The notes below the pieces were generated by a model that did no database searches, had not been told where the DNA came from, and saw nothing but the letters and a program-made list of their open reading frames with translations. From the NCBI GenBank assembly GCA_049889095.1, contig JBLJFK010000001.1: a stretch of DNA of 64,000 nt; one strand, given 5' to 3'. Source of the stretch: Ewingella sp049889095 (lineage in GTDB: Bacteria > Pseudomonadota > Gammaproteobacteria > Enterobacterales > Enterobacteriaceae). Below are positions 16,459 to 25,422 of this stretch, in pieces; position 1 is the stretch's first letter, and every line of letters begins with the position of its first letter. Made by a program: the position numbers and the translations under genes.

Positions 16459-16953
16459 ATGGAAATGACAAACGCTCAACGCCTGATTTTATCCAATCAA
16501 TATAAAATGATGACGATGCTGGATCCAAACAGTGCTGACCGTTATCGTCGACTACAAACCGTGATCGAACGCGGTTTTGGTTTGCAGATGCGTGAACTCG
16601 ATCGTGACTTTGGTGAGTTGTCAGAAGAGACCTGCCGTATCGTTATCAATATTATGGAAATGCACCACGCGATGCAGGTTTCATGGGCCAATATGAAAGA
16701 TACCCAAGGTGTGGATCGCCGCCGCCTGGATTTTCTCGGCTTTGATGCCGCCACTGAATCCCGCTATCTCAGCTACGTACGTTTCATGGTAAATACGGAA
16801 GGGCGCTACACCGATTTTGATTCCGGAACGCACGGTTTTAACTCGCAAACCAAGATGTGGGAAAAGTATCAGCGCATGCTGGCCATCTGGCTGGCATGTC
16901 CTCGTCAGTATCATTTGAGTGCAGTTGAGATCGCACAGATTATTAATGCCTGA
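16459..16953 (+). CDS. yfbU: UPF0304 family protein YfbU
   Basis: This 164-residue protein has exactly the length of E. coli YfbU and starts with the family sequence MEMTNAQRLILSNQYKMM. It is helical and cytoplasmic, with no membrane segment. Its molecular function is unsettled. The ATG at 16459 with CGAGGA at 16445-16450 was preferred over an in-frame start at 16417. It is followed 19 bases later by yfbT, so the two are probably one transcript. Confidence 0.94.
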   Translation: MEMTNAQRLILSNQYKMMTMLDPNSADRYRRLQTVIERGFGLQMRELDRDFGELSEETCRIVINIMEMHHAMQVSWANMKDTQGVDRRRLDFLGFDAATESRYLSYVRFMVNTEGRYTDFDSGTHGFNSQTKMWEKYQRMLAIWLACPRQYHLSAVEIAQIINA

Positions 16954-16972
16954 GACTTAAAAGGAGTCGCCT

Positions 16973-17626
16973 GTGCTTTGCAAAGGGTTCTTGTTCGATC
17001 TTGATGGAACATTAGTTGACTCACTGCCCGCGGTAGAACGCGCGTGGATCAGTTGGGCGCTGAGTCGTGGGATTGCTCCACAAGAAGTACTGGCGTTTAT
17101 TCACGGAAAGCAGGCGATAACGTCGTTACGTCATTTTATGCCGGGCGAAACTGAAGAGATGATTCAGCGTGAGTTTCTGAAACTTGAACAGATTGAAGCG
17201 ACTGATACCGAGGGCGTCACCGCGCTTCCGGGGGCGCATGTGTTGCTGAGTGAACTGAACCGCCAGAATATCCCATGGGCGATTGTGACCTCAGGCTCCG
17301 TTCCGGTAGCGCATGCGCGTCACGCCGCTGCTCATTTGCCAAAACCGGCAGTGTTCATTACTGCGGAGCAGGTGAAACGGGGTAAACCCCAGCCTGATGC
17401 CTATCTGCTGGGTGCGGAACGATTAGATCTGGCGCCACAGGATTGCGTGGTCGTCGAGGATGCTGCCGCAGGTGTTATGTCCGGGCTTGCCGCGGGTTGC
17501 AAAGTGATAGCCGTGAATGCGCCATCCGATACGCCGGGGATGGATCGGGTTGATATGATCCTGACTACGCTGGAAGTCTTGCTGGTTGAAGCGAACGAAC
17601 AGACTGTCTGCGTGAGCCTGCGCTAA
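16973..17626 (+). CDS. yfbT: HAD-family sugar phosphatase YfbT (HxpA)
   Basis: This 217-residue haloacid dehalogenase superfamily hydrolase has the nucleophile motif FDLDGT with Asp9 and Asp11. Motif II is TSGS (about residue 105), the motif III Lys is in KRGKPQPDAY, and the motif IV acidic pair is in VVVEDAAAG. The cap domain sits between motif I and II. The E. coli orthologue dephosphorylates sugar phosphates. It starts with GTG, preceded by AAGGAG at 16960-16965. A strong terminator follows. Confidence 0.94.
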   Translation: MLCKGFLFDLDGTLVDSLPAVERAWISWALSRGIAPQEVLAFIHGKQAITSLRHFMPGETEEMIQREFLKLEQIEATDTEGVTALPGAHVLLSELNRQNIPWAIVTSGSVPVAHARHAAAHLPKPAVFITAEQVKRGKPQPDAYLLGAERLDLAPQDCVVVEDAAAGVMSGLAAGCKVIAVNAPSDTPGMDRVDMILTTLEVLLVEANEQTVCVSLR

Positions 17627-17667
17627 TTGACTGTATGCTGCTTAAAACAGCAGTTTCGTTGACATAG

Positions 17668-17691
17668 ACCCCGCATTAGCGGGGTTTTTTT
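17668..17691 (+). terminator. Rho-independent terminator of yfbU-yfbT
   Basis: ACCCCGC pairs with GCGGGGT around an ATTA loop at 17668-17685, followed by a run of seven T residues. Confidence 0.9.
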
Positions 17692-17764
17692 ATGGCATTC
17701 TTTTACACACCTCTACTACCTGCTTTTATCGCTTTTGCCTTCTCATTACAAAGGGAGCCTTGTT

Positions 17765-19597
17765 TTGACCAGTGAACTGATTTGGGTACTGATGCTGCTG
17801 GCGATAGCGATGGTGCTTTTCGCCAGCAATAAACTGCGCATGGACGTGGTCGCCCTATTGGTGATTATCGCTTTTGTGATGAGTGGAACGCTGACGCTGA
17901 ATGAAGCCATGGCAGGATTCAGTGACCCGAACGTGATCCTGATAGCTGCACTGTTTGTGGTCGGCCATGGCCTGGTACGCACCGGCGTTGCCTGGCAGGT
18001 TGGCGAATGGTTGATGAAAGTCGCCGGTAACAGTGAAACCCGCATGTTGGTTTTGCTGATGCTGACCGTTGCCGGACTGGGTGCTTTTATGAGTTCTACC
18101 GGCGTGGTGGCCATTTTTATCCCGATAGTACTGACTGTCTCTGCGAAGATGAAAACCGCCCCGGCGCGGCTGATGATGCCGATGAGCTTTGCTGGTCTTA
18201 TCAGCGGCATGATGACGCTGGTCGCCACGCCGCCGAATATGGTAGTGAACAGTGAGTTGCTGCGTGAAGGATTTGATGGGTTTGGATTTTTTGGCGTGAC
18301 GCCAATAGGTCTGGTAGTCCTGGTCATGGGCATCGGTTATATGTTAGTGGCGCGGAGGTGGCTCTCATCTGAAAGCGGTGCCGAGAAAAAAGAGACCTGG
18401 CAGCGGCGCACTTTTCGAGATCTGATTCGAGATTACCGCCTTACTGGCAGGGCACGCCGAATGGCAATACGTCCCGGTTCGCCGCTGGCAGGCAAAGCGC
18501 TTGATGACCTGCATTTACGCTCGCGATATGGTGCCAATGTGGTGGGTATCGAACGCTGGCGCAAGTTTCGTCGGGTTATGGTCAGCGCTACCGGCAGCAC
18601 TGAACTTCGGGCCCGCGATGTCTTGCTGATAGACATGTCGGACAGTGACATCTCCATTCGTCAGTTCTGCGTCGATGAACAGCTTGAGCCGATGGTACTG
18701 CGCGGCGAATATTTCTCCGAACAGTCCCGCGACGTCGGCATGGCCGAAGTGTCGTTGATCCCTGATTCCGAGCTGCTAGGTAAAAGCCTGCGTCAGGTGG
18801 TCTTCCGGTCACGCTATGGGCTGAACGTTGTAGGGATACGCCGTCAGGGCGAGGCGCTGGAGGGTAAGCTGGTTGATGAGGAGTTGCAACTTGGCGATAT
18901 GCTGCTGGTAATAGGCGACTGGAAACTTATCCGTCAGTTGCAACAGCAGATGCATGATTTTATCGTATTAAATCTGCCGGCGGAGGTTGATGATGTCGCG
19001 CCGGCAGTTAGCCAGGCGCCGCATGCGCTCTTCTGCCTGGCGCTAATGGTCGCACTGATGCTTACCGAAGAGGTACCCAATGCCATTGCGGCAATCGTTG
19101 CTTGCCTGCTAATGGGGAAATTCCGTTGCGTCACGATGGAAGGGGCCTATAAGTCAATTCACTGGCCAAGTTTACTGCTGATTGTCGGCATGATGCCGTT
19201 CGCGCTGGCGCTGCAGAAAACCGGTGGGATCGCGTTAATCGTTCAGGGACTAATGGACATCAGCGGTGGGTATGGTCCACACATCATGCTACTCAGCTTG
19301 TTTATATTGTGCGCGATCACTGGCTTGTTTATTTCGAATACGGCCACTGCGGTTCTGATGGCTCCTATCGCCATCGCCACGGCACACCAGATGGAATTAT
19401 CGCCTTATCCCTTTACTATGATCGTCGCCATTGCCGCCTCAGCGGCCTTCATGACCCCGGTTTCATCGCCTGTGAATACGCTGGTGATGGTGCCGGGGAA
19501 TTACCGTTTCGGCGATTTTGTGCGGATTGGTGCGCCTTTCACTCTGATGGTGATGGTCGTTAGTATCCTGCTGGTGCCGGTTCTGTTCCCATTCTGA
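17765..19597 (+). CDS. yfbS: SLC13/DASS-family transporter with two TrkA_C domains, YfbS
   Basis: This 610-residue protein has the same length as E. coli YfbS when the TTG at 17765 is used as start. GGGAG at 17753-17757 fits this codon and the sequence from there matches the family, so I prefer it to an earlier TTG at 17735. The architecture is an N-terminal block of membrane segments (1-205), two RCK_C/TrkA_C regulatory domains (about 220-305 and 310-395) and a C-terminal membrane block (about 415-610). It is a predicted inner-membrane ion-coupled anion transporter; the substrate is not known. It is convergent with yfbR, with only six bases between stop codons and no separate terminator. Confidence 0.92.
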   Translation: MTSELIWVLMLLAIAMVLFASNKLRMDVVALLVIIAFVMSGTLTLNEAMAGFSDPNVILIAALFVVGHGLVRTGVAWQVGEWLMKVAGNSETRMLVLLMLTVAGLGAFMSSTGVVAIFIPIVLTVSAKMKTAPARLMMPMSFAGLISGMMTLVATPPNMVVNSELLREGFDGFGFFGVTPIGLVVLVMGIGYMLVARRWLSSESGAEKKETWQRRTFRDLIRDYRLTGRARRMAIRPGSPLAGKALDDLHLRSRYGANVVGIERWRKFRRVMVSATGSTELRARDVLLIDMSDSDISIRQFCVDEQLEPMVLRGEYFSEQSRDVGMAEVSLIPDSELLGKSLRQVVFRSRYGLNVVGIRRQGEALEGKLVDEELQLGDMLLVIGDWKLIRQLQQQMHDFIVLNLPAEVDDVAPAVSQAPHALFCLALMVALMLTEEVPNAIAAIVACLLMGKFRCVTMEGAYKSIHWPSLLLIVGMMPFALALQKTGGIALIVQGLMDISGGYGPHIMLLSLFILCAITGLFISNTATAVLMAPIAIATAHQMELSPYPFTMIVAIAASAAFMTPVSSPVNTLVMVPGNYRFGDFVRIGAPFTLMVMVVSILLVPVLFPF

Positions 19598-19603
19598 GGT
19601 ACT

Positions 19604-20203
19604 TTAGAGTGGCGAATCCTGGCTGATTTCGTCCAGTGACAGGCTGAAGCTTGGAATGAAGACTTCCATGAAGTAGTCCATTTCCGGGCTTTGGCGCAAT
19701 GCGAGGGTTTTTTCCAGTCGCGCCTTCGCCAGAGTGAATTCGGTATTTCCTGCTGACAGCTCCTCGAGGCACTTCAGATAGGCGCAAAGCGAATCAGCCT
19801 GCTTCACCGTCAGTTTCTCCTGATCGCTGTAATAATGTTCATCAATCAGCGAGCGGAAATCAGCCTGAAGCTCTTCTGGCAGCATTTCGATCATCTTCTG
19901 CTGGGCAATTTTCTCTATCTTTTTGTATTCATGTGCAATCTGCGGATTGTAATACTTAATCGGCGTGGGCATATCGCCGGTCAACACTTCACTGGCGTCA
20001 TGGTACATCGCCAGCAATGCCACGCGTTCTGCATTCAACTGGCCGCCGAACTTTCGGTTTTTAATCACGGCCAGCGCGTGGGCTACAAAGGCGACCTGCA
20101 AACTGTGTTCAGACACATTTTCGGTACGTACATTGCGCATCAGCGGCCAGCGGCCAATCAGTTTCAAGCGGGATAAGTAGGCAAAAAAATGGCTTTGGCT
20201 CAT
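19604..20203 (-). CDS. yfbR: 5'-deoxyribonucleotidase YfbR
   Basis: This 199-residue protein has the length of E. coli YfbR. It is an HD-domain phosphohydrolase: EHSLQVA gives His33, AMYHDASEVLTGD gives the His-Asp pair near residues 68-69, and a later Asp lies in KQADSLCAY. The E. coli enzyme removes phosphate from deoxyribonucleoside 5'-monophosphates (dCMP, dUMP, dTMP route) in the cytoplasm. The ATG is preceded by GAGAG. It is transcribed away from alaA's terminator region and converges with yfbS. Confidence 0.95.
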   Translation of the reverse strand: MSQSHFFAYLSRLKLIGRWPLMRNVRTENVSEHSLQVAFVAHALAVIKNRKFGGQLNAERVALLAMYHDASEVLTGDMPTPIKYYNPQIAHEYKKIEKIAQQKMIEMLPEELQADFRSLIDEHYYSDQEKLTVKQADSLCAYLKCLEELSAGNTEFTLAKARLEKTLALRQSPEMDYFMEVFIPSFSLSLDEISQDSPL

Positions 20204-20283
20204 AGGTCTCTCAGCAACAACAGCGAATGAGGTTCTATTGTGTGCAGTGGGGCAGTGTTATGCAAAGGGTTATGTAAATAGAT

Positions 20284-20339
20284 ACGCGCCATTCTTCATG
20301 CTGCCGTTACGTATCAGGTAACGTTGAAGAGTGGCGCGT
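20284..20339 (-). terminator. Large inverted repeat downstream of alaA
   Basis: ACGCGCCA-T-TCTTCA (20284-20298) pairs with TGAAGA-G-TGGCGCGT (20325-20339), and a second inner pair CGTTAC/GTAACG lies between. It sits just after the alaA stop codon, so it is probably its 3' hairpin. The T run is better on the plus strand (20339-20343) than in the alaA direction. Confidence 0.6.
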
Positions 20340-20350
20340 TTTTAAAATGC

Positions 20351-21565
20351 TTACTGGCGGTAGGTTTCGAGGAAGCGGCCGAGTTTATTGACGGCCATTT
20401 CCAGTTCATCGACGCGCGGCAGGGTGACGATACGCACGTGATCCGGATATGGCCAGTTAAATGCTGTGCCCTGAACCAGAAGAACTTTTTGCTGTAACAA
20501 CAGATCGAGTACCAATTTTTGGTCATCATGAATGTTAAAGCGCTTGGCGTCGATACGCGGGAACATATACAGCGCGCCGCGTGGTTTAACGCATGAGACA
20601 CCTGGGATTTGATTGATCAGTTCCCAGGCTTTGTCACGCTGCTCGAGCAGACGTCCGCCCGGTTGTATAAACTCGCTGATGCTCTGATAGCCACCAAGTG
20701 CCGTCTGAATGGCATGCTGCATAGGGACATTGGCACATAAACGCATCGAAGCCAGCATCTCTAGCCCCTCAATGTAGCCTTTTGCGTGCTTTTTCGGCCC
20801 GTTGAGAACCATCCATCCCTGACGAAAGCCGGCCACACGGTAAGTTTTTGACAGGCCGTTGAAAGTGACTGTCAGCAAGTCCGGTGCCAGCGCTGCGATG
20901 GAAATATGTTCGGCATCGTCGTACAAAATTTTGTCGTAGATTTCATCTGAGAAGATGATCAAATCATGTTCTCTGGCGATCTCGACGATCTCCATCAGCA
21001 ACGCTTTGCTATATACCGCACCGGTCGGGTTATTAGGGTTGATGATCACTATACCGCGGGTCCGCGGGGAGATTTTTGCCCGAATATCATCAAGGTCCGG
21101 GAACCAGTCAGCCCCTTCATCACACAGATAATGGACGGCGTTACCCCCGGAGAGTGATACCGCTGCAGTCCATAAAGGGTAGTCAGGCGCAGGAACCAGC
21201 ATTTCATCGCCGGTGTTTAGCAGCGCCTGCATGGACTGCACGATCAGTTCTGAAACACCGTTGCCTATGTAGATATCTTCAACGGTAATATCACGCATAT
21301 CACGCGCCTGATAATGTTGCATGATAGCTTTGCGGGCAGAGAAAAGGCCTTTTGAGTCACAATAACCCTGGGCTGTCGGTAAGTTACGGATAACATCAAC
21401 AAGAATTTCATCAGGTGCATCAAACCCAAATGGCGCGGGATTGCCGATATTCAGTTTGAGGACCTTATTACCTTCTTCTTCCAGACGTTTTGCTTCTTTG
21501 AGAACCGGGCCGCGAATGTCGTAGCAGACGTTGTCCAGTTTGCGGGATTTTTCAATCGGGGACAT
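20351..21565 (-). CDS. alaA: Alanine transaminase AlaA
   Basis: This 404-residue protein matches E. coli AlaA (YfbQ, 405 residues) nearly throughout. It is a fold-type I PLP aminotransferase; the PLP-binding Lys is in SKTYRVAGFRQGW (near residue 240), with NNPTGAVYS and the ADEIYD-like SDEIYDKI as cofactor contacts. It transfers the amino group from glutamate to pyruvate to make alanine. I use the ATG at 21565 (MSPIEKSRKL), as in the family; the frame is open further upstream to 21637 but that extension has no family match. The Shine-Dalgarno is weak (AGGCTC). Confidence 0.96.
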   Translation of the reverse strand: MSPIEKSRKLDNVCYDIRGPVLKEAKRLEEEGNKVLKLNIGNPAPFGFDAPDEILVDVIRNLPTAQGYCDSKGLFSARKAIMQHYQARDMRDITVEDIYIGNGVSELIVQSMQALLNTGDEMLVPAPDYPLWTAAVSLSGGNAVHYLCDEGADWFPDLDDIRAKISPRTRGIVIINPNNPTGAVYSKALLMEIVEIAREHDLIIFSDEIYDKILYDDAEHISIAALAPDLLTVTFNGLSKTYRVAGFRQGWMVLNGPKKHAKGYIEGLEMLASMRLCANVPMQHAIQTALGGYQSISEFIQPGGRLLEQRDKAWELINQIPGVSCVKPRGALYMFPRIDAKRFNIHDDQKLVLDLLLQQKVLLVQGTAFNWPYPDHVRIVTLPRVDELEMAVNKLGRFLETYRQ

Positions 21566-22530
21566 GTGATGTGAGCCTTTTCTGTAAAGCTTGTTCCTCC
21601 CTGGCACATGATGGCCGCGGAGCAAAGCGAAGAGCACAATTTACTCCCACCCGCCCGGCTTTTGAAGGGGCACATCTGGCTTTAGTGCAAAACATTACAT
21701 GCAGCATAGAACGTGATGCGCTGTCTGGGTTGATGCATTTTTTTTAGTTTAATGGACTAAATTAAAATTATTTTTTAGCATAAACAACCATTTGGTTACG
21801 GGATTATTAGCGGTTGGCTTAGCAGATATGACCTTTTTGCTTCACTTACGTAGAATATAAATTATCTAATCTGAAGGGTGATAAGGAAAACTTATAACAA
21901 GAGGTCAGGTAGATTCTTAAGATTATGCTTAGTGCATAAAATATATCCTAACGTGTTTATGCCGATTCTTTATGATTTACTGGATAAATTAACAGAGTGG
22001 AGTAGTACTACATAAATCTTCCCCATAAATTTGTAAACCTGACTAATCAATATATTTTATTGTAACTTTTTTTTAAAATATCAATAAATGTATAAAGTTA
22101 CGAAGAATACATTAGCGTAATGAAGGAGTTTTTTAGCTGGTCTTCTAACTGACTCAATGAAAAATTCATTAATAGCTCAAATCGCAAGAGTAATTAATTA
22201 ACAAACCTTATGTTTTATTCGTATTTAACAGAAATTTCGGTGTTCAGCACTTGTTGGCAGCGGATCCGTTTTTACTAAGCATCGTTAATGGATAAAGTTT
22301 TCAAATCAGTAATTCTAATCAAATTTAGTTATTTAAGACGACAATATTAAGGTACTTAGTACATAACGAGGGAAAAATCCCTATAATTTGAATAATATTG
22401 CGGAAATATTTCTCATTTCTTATCATCTAATGAGTGAGTGCGTGCCATATCTGGTATTCTGCATTTAGCGGGTACTTTGCCGCATTAATCAGGGTAGCTT
22501 GTTATTAGATTTTAAAAGTGAAGAAAAACT
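21566..22530. other. Long AT-rich intergenic region alaA/lrhA (965 bp)
   Basis: No credible gene. The region is markedly AT-rich between 21740 and 22400, separates divergent alaA and lrhA, and must hold both promoters and a long lrhA leader. I see short AT palindromes but nothing I can assign to a known regulator. The composition would suit H-NS binding, but that is an inference. Confidence 0.6.
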
Positions 22531-23475
22531 ATGACAAATGCAAATCGTCCAATTCTCAATCTTGACCTTGATCTGCTGAGAACGTTTGTTGCCGTTGCTG
22601 ATTTGAATACGTTTGCAGCAGCAGCTGCTGCTGTATGTCGCACTCAATCCGCAGTCAGTCAACAAATGCAGCGTCTTGAACAACTGGTAGGGAAAGAGCT
22701 GTTTGCCAGACATGGACGTAATAAACTATTGACTGAACACGGTATTCAGCTATTAGGATATGCGCGGAAAATTCTGCGTTTTAATGACGAAGCCTGCACA
22801 TCGCTTATGTATAGCAATGTGCAGGGAGGCATAACAATCGGGGCCTCAGATGATACCGCAGATACAATTCTTCCGTTCCTCTTAAGCCGCGTAACCTCTG
22901 TGTACCCAAAACTCTCTATTGATGTCAGGGTTAAGCGCAGTCCGTTCATGCTGCCTATGTTGGAAAGTGAGGAAGTGGACTTGGCGATCACCACCATGAC
23001 CACGACGGATCATCCACATATAGTCTTACGCACATCGCCGACTTTATGGTACTGCTCGGCTGATTTTGCTTATCCATCTGGTGATAGCGTGCCGTTGGTT
23101 TTGCTCGATGAACCGAGTCCTTACCGATCTATGGCAATCGATTACCTTAATCAGGCGGGCATTCCATGGCGTATTGCTTATGTTGCCTCCACGCTGTCGG
23201 CTATCCGTGCTGCTGTTAGAGCCGGACTGGGTGTGACCGCGCGGCCGATTGAGATGATGAGCCCTGAATTGCGTGTTTTGGGCGAACAGGACGGTTTGCC
23301 ACGCCTGCCGGACACGCAGTATGTTTTGTATAAGAATGCACATTGTAAAAATGAATTGGCAATGGCGATTTTTAATGCTGTTGAACAGGGTAACGACCCG
23401 TATTCATTAAGTTCTTATGCTCAACGTCCTGCAGTAGATGACAATAAGATCATCGTCGCCAATCCCAAAGCTTAA
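22531..23475 (+). CDS. lrhA: LysR-family transcriptional regulator LrhA
   Basis: This 314-residue protein matches E. coli LrhA (312 residues). The N-terminal winged helix-turn-helix is at residues 11-70 (LRTFVAVADLNTFAAAAA, then RTQSAVSQQMQRLE), followed by a LysR substrate-binding domain from about 95. In E. coli LrhA represses flhDC, and so motility and chemotaxis, as well as fim and rpoS translation, and it activates its own gene. The position between alaA and nuoA is conserved. A 17-bp perfect hairpin follows the stop codon. Confidence 0.96.
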   Translation: MTNANRPILNLDLDLLRTFVAVADLNTFAAAAAAVCRTQSAVSQQMQRLEQLVGKELFARHGRNKLLTEHGIQLLGYARKILRFNDEACTSLMYSNVQGGITIGASDDTADTILPFLLSRVTSVYPKLSIDVRVKRSPFMLPMLESEEVDLAITTMTTTDHPHIVLRTSPTLWYCSADFAYPSGDSVPLVLLDEPSPYRSMAIDYLNQAGIPWRIAYVASTLSAIRAAVRAGLGVTARPIEMMSPELRVLGEQDGLPRLPDTQYVLYKNAHCKNELAMAIFNAVEQGNDPYSLSSYAQRPAVDDNKIIVANPKA

Positions 23476-23493
23476 GTTCGTCATGTAAGTCCA

Positions 23494-23536
23494 CTTTACT
23501 CCCGGTCTTCCAGGAATGTGAAGACCGGGAGTAAAG
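23494..23536 (+). terminator. 17-bp perfect hairpin after lrhA
   Basis: CTTTACTCCCGGTCTTC (23494-23510) pairs perfectly with 23520-23536 around a 9-base loop. There is no T run downstream (ATTCATCCTC). It starts about 18 bases after the lrhA stop and probably defines its 3' end. Confidence 0.75.
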
Positions 23537-23979
23537 ATTCATCCTCATTAGTGGGTATGCTAAGTCGGGTAAATGAAGTTTTTAGGTTATTTTTGAAGTA
23601 TAGCCTCCATTTTGCGGTCTCTTCACAGCCATTCCCTCACATTCTCTTCTATTAACTGTCGCAAAAAGTGTTCTTTTTACAAGACAGATCATCCTCATAA
23701 AGAGCGCTTTGTGATTTACTTACTGAGTCTCGAACCCATCAAAAACTCCACTTCATCGAAATATGCAAAAAAAAGTTGTCACATCGTGGTGTTTTTTAGC
23801 ACCAGACACCATCAAACTGTGTCTTGGATCAAAAAAATACCCTTGTTTAGTCCGTGGAGTAACCGTTTCTTCACGAGGAAATGGTATTGTTTAGCCTGAA
23901 GCATTAAATCCTGAAAACATGCCCTTGTTCTATCAGACTATTCACTGACACGATTTAGCACGCAGCGGTCGCATGATAT

Positions 23980-23994
23980 GTTAATAAAATGATG
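23980..23994 (+). promoter_or_regulatory. ArcA-box-like sequence upstream of nuoA
   Basis: GTTAATAAAATGATG matches 12 of 15 positions of the ArcA consensus GTTAATTAAATGTTA. In E. coli the nuo promoter is repressed by ArcA without oxygen, so the position is plausible. The site has not been shown and AT-rich sequence gives chance matches. Confidence 0.4.
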
Positions 23995-24209
23995 CGCATG
24001 TAAATTAATGTGGAGATGCCTTTGTCTAAGTTGACAAAAGGTTATAGAAAGGGGTAAAAAGCCCACAGTAAATCACTGGCTTAAGCCGTTTATAGTTATA
24101 GGCAGTGATACGGTGTGGTTATTAATCCTTCCCTTGAATCGATGTGGTGCGCAAGCTGCCGTCAAAGAGCAGATGCTATAGCGCCGCTTTTGATGAGTAA
24201 GCAAAGAGT

Positions 24210-24647
24210 ATGTCAACAGCCACTGAAGTTATCGCTCAACACTGGGCGTTCGCGGTATTTCTGATCGTCGCAATGGGTCTTTGTTGCCTCATGTTACTGG
24301 GTGCAGCGTTTCTGGGCGGTAGAGCCAGGGCGCGATACAAAAACACACCTTTTGAATCTGGTATCGCATCAGTGGGTACCGCCCGCATGCGTCTTTCCGC
24401 CAAATTCTATCTGGTAGCGATGTTTTTCGTTATTTTCGACGTAGAAGCCCTGTATCTGTATGCATGGTCAACCTCTATCCGTGAAAGCGGCTGGACCGGG
24501 TTCGTTGAAGCCACCATTTTCATTTTAGTCCTGTTAGCCGGTCTGTTTTATCTGGTGCGTATTGGCGCACTAGACTGGACACCAACACGTTCGAAAGGAC
24601 CTGTAAAACCGAGCCCAGCGATTAACACCAACAGTCATCCGCAGTAA
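24210..24647 (+). CDS. nuoA: NADH-quinone oxidoreductase subunit A
   Basis: This 145-residue membrane subunit of complex I (E. coli 147) has three hydrophobic segments at about 15-37, 68-88 and 98-118. The conserved loop after helix 1 holds KNTPFESGIASVGTAR, equivalent to the loop close to the quinone-access region, and FDVEALYLYAW carries the acidic residues of helix 2. It is the first gene of the fourteen-subunit operon, encoded here as thirteen genes because nuoC and nuoD are fused. The ATG at 24210 follows AAAGAG. Confidence 0.97.
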   Translation: MSTATEVIAQHWAFAVFLIVAMGLCCLMLLGAAFLGGRARARYKNTPFESGIASVGTARMRLSAKFYLVAMFFVIFDVEALYLYAWSTSIRESGWTGFVEATIFILVLLAGLFYLVRIGALDWTPTRSKGPVKPSPAINTNSHPQ

Positions 24648-24666
24648 GTAATAGCGAGGCATTAAG

Positions 24667-25341
24667 ATGGACTATACGCTCACCCGCATAGACCCGGACG
24701 GTGAGAACGACCGGTACCCCCTGCAAACACAAGAGATCGTTGGCGATCCTCTTCAGGAGCAGGTTAAACGCAGCGTCTTTATGGGGAACCTCGAAGAGGC
24801 GATGCATGGGATGGTGAACTGGGGTCGCAAAAATTCCCTTTGGCCATATAACTTTGGTCTTTCTTGTTGCTATGTTGAAATGGTGACCTCGTTTACTGCG
24901 GTTCACGATGTCGCGCGCTTTGGTGCTGAAGTTCTGCGTGCCTCTCCGCGTCAGGCTGATTTCATGGTGGTTGCCGGGACCTGTTTTACCAAAATGGCGC
25001 CGGTTATCCAGCGTTTGTATGACCAGATGCTTGAGCCGAAATGGGTGATCTCCATGGGTGCCTGCGCAAACTCAGGCGGCATGTATGACATCTATTCCGT
25101 AGTACAAGGTGTGGATAAATTCCTGCCAGTTGATGTTTATATCCCAGGTTGCCCACCGCGTCCGGAAGCTTACATGCAGGCCCTGTTACTGCTGCAAGAG
25201 TCCATTGGTAAAGAACGCCGCCCGCTGTCGTGGGTTGTTGGTGATCAGGGTGTTTACCGCGCGAATATGCAGTCTGAGAAAGAGCGTAAACGCGCAGAGC
25301 GTATCGCTGTGACGAATCTGAAGTCTCCTGACGAGATTTAA
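24667..25341 (+). CDS. nuoB: NADH-quinone oxidoreductase subunit B (N2 cluster)
   Basis: This 224-residue peripheral-arm subunit carries the tandem cysteines Cys67-Cys68 in GLSCCYVEM, then further ligands in AGTCF and in PGCPPRPEA. These four hold cluster N2, the [4Fe-4S] centre that passes electrons to quinone. It is nearly identical in layout to E. coli NuoB. It starts 19 bases after nuoA with GCGAGG upstream. An 81-bp gap separates it from nuoCD. Confidence 0.97.
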   Translation: MDYTLTRIDPDGENDRYPLQTQEIVGDPLQEQVKRSVFMGNLEEAMHGMVNWGRKNSLWPYNFGLSCCYVEMVTSFTAVHDVARFGAEVLRASPRQADFMVVAGTCFTKMAPVIQRLYDQMLEPKWVISMGACANSGGMYDIYSVVQGVDKFLPVDVYIPGCPPRPEAYMQALLLLQESIGKERRPLSWVVGDQGVYRANMQSEKERKRAERIAVTNLKSPDEI

Positions 25342-25422
25342 CACTGCGGTCTGAGAGTCAACCCTGAGGGCGAAGGGATCCCCCTTACGGCATAAATGAC
25401 CATTTAGTGTGGTGAAAATAAA

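Larger units (their letters stand above)
23476..24209. other. Intergenic region lrhA/nuoA with nuo promoter (734 bp)
   Basis: No credible gene; the short open frames here have no family features and poor codon patterns. The region must hold the nuo promoter and leader. Besides the lrhA hairpin at its start I see an ArcA-box-like sequence at 23980-23994. Confidence 0.6.

Noticed and set aside
23612..23899. 95-residue frame between lrhA and nuoA
   Set aside because: Irregular composition, no Shine-Dalgarno and no family likeness; it lies in the nuo promoter region.
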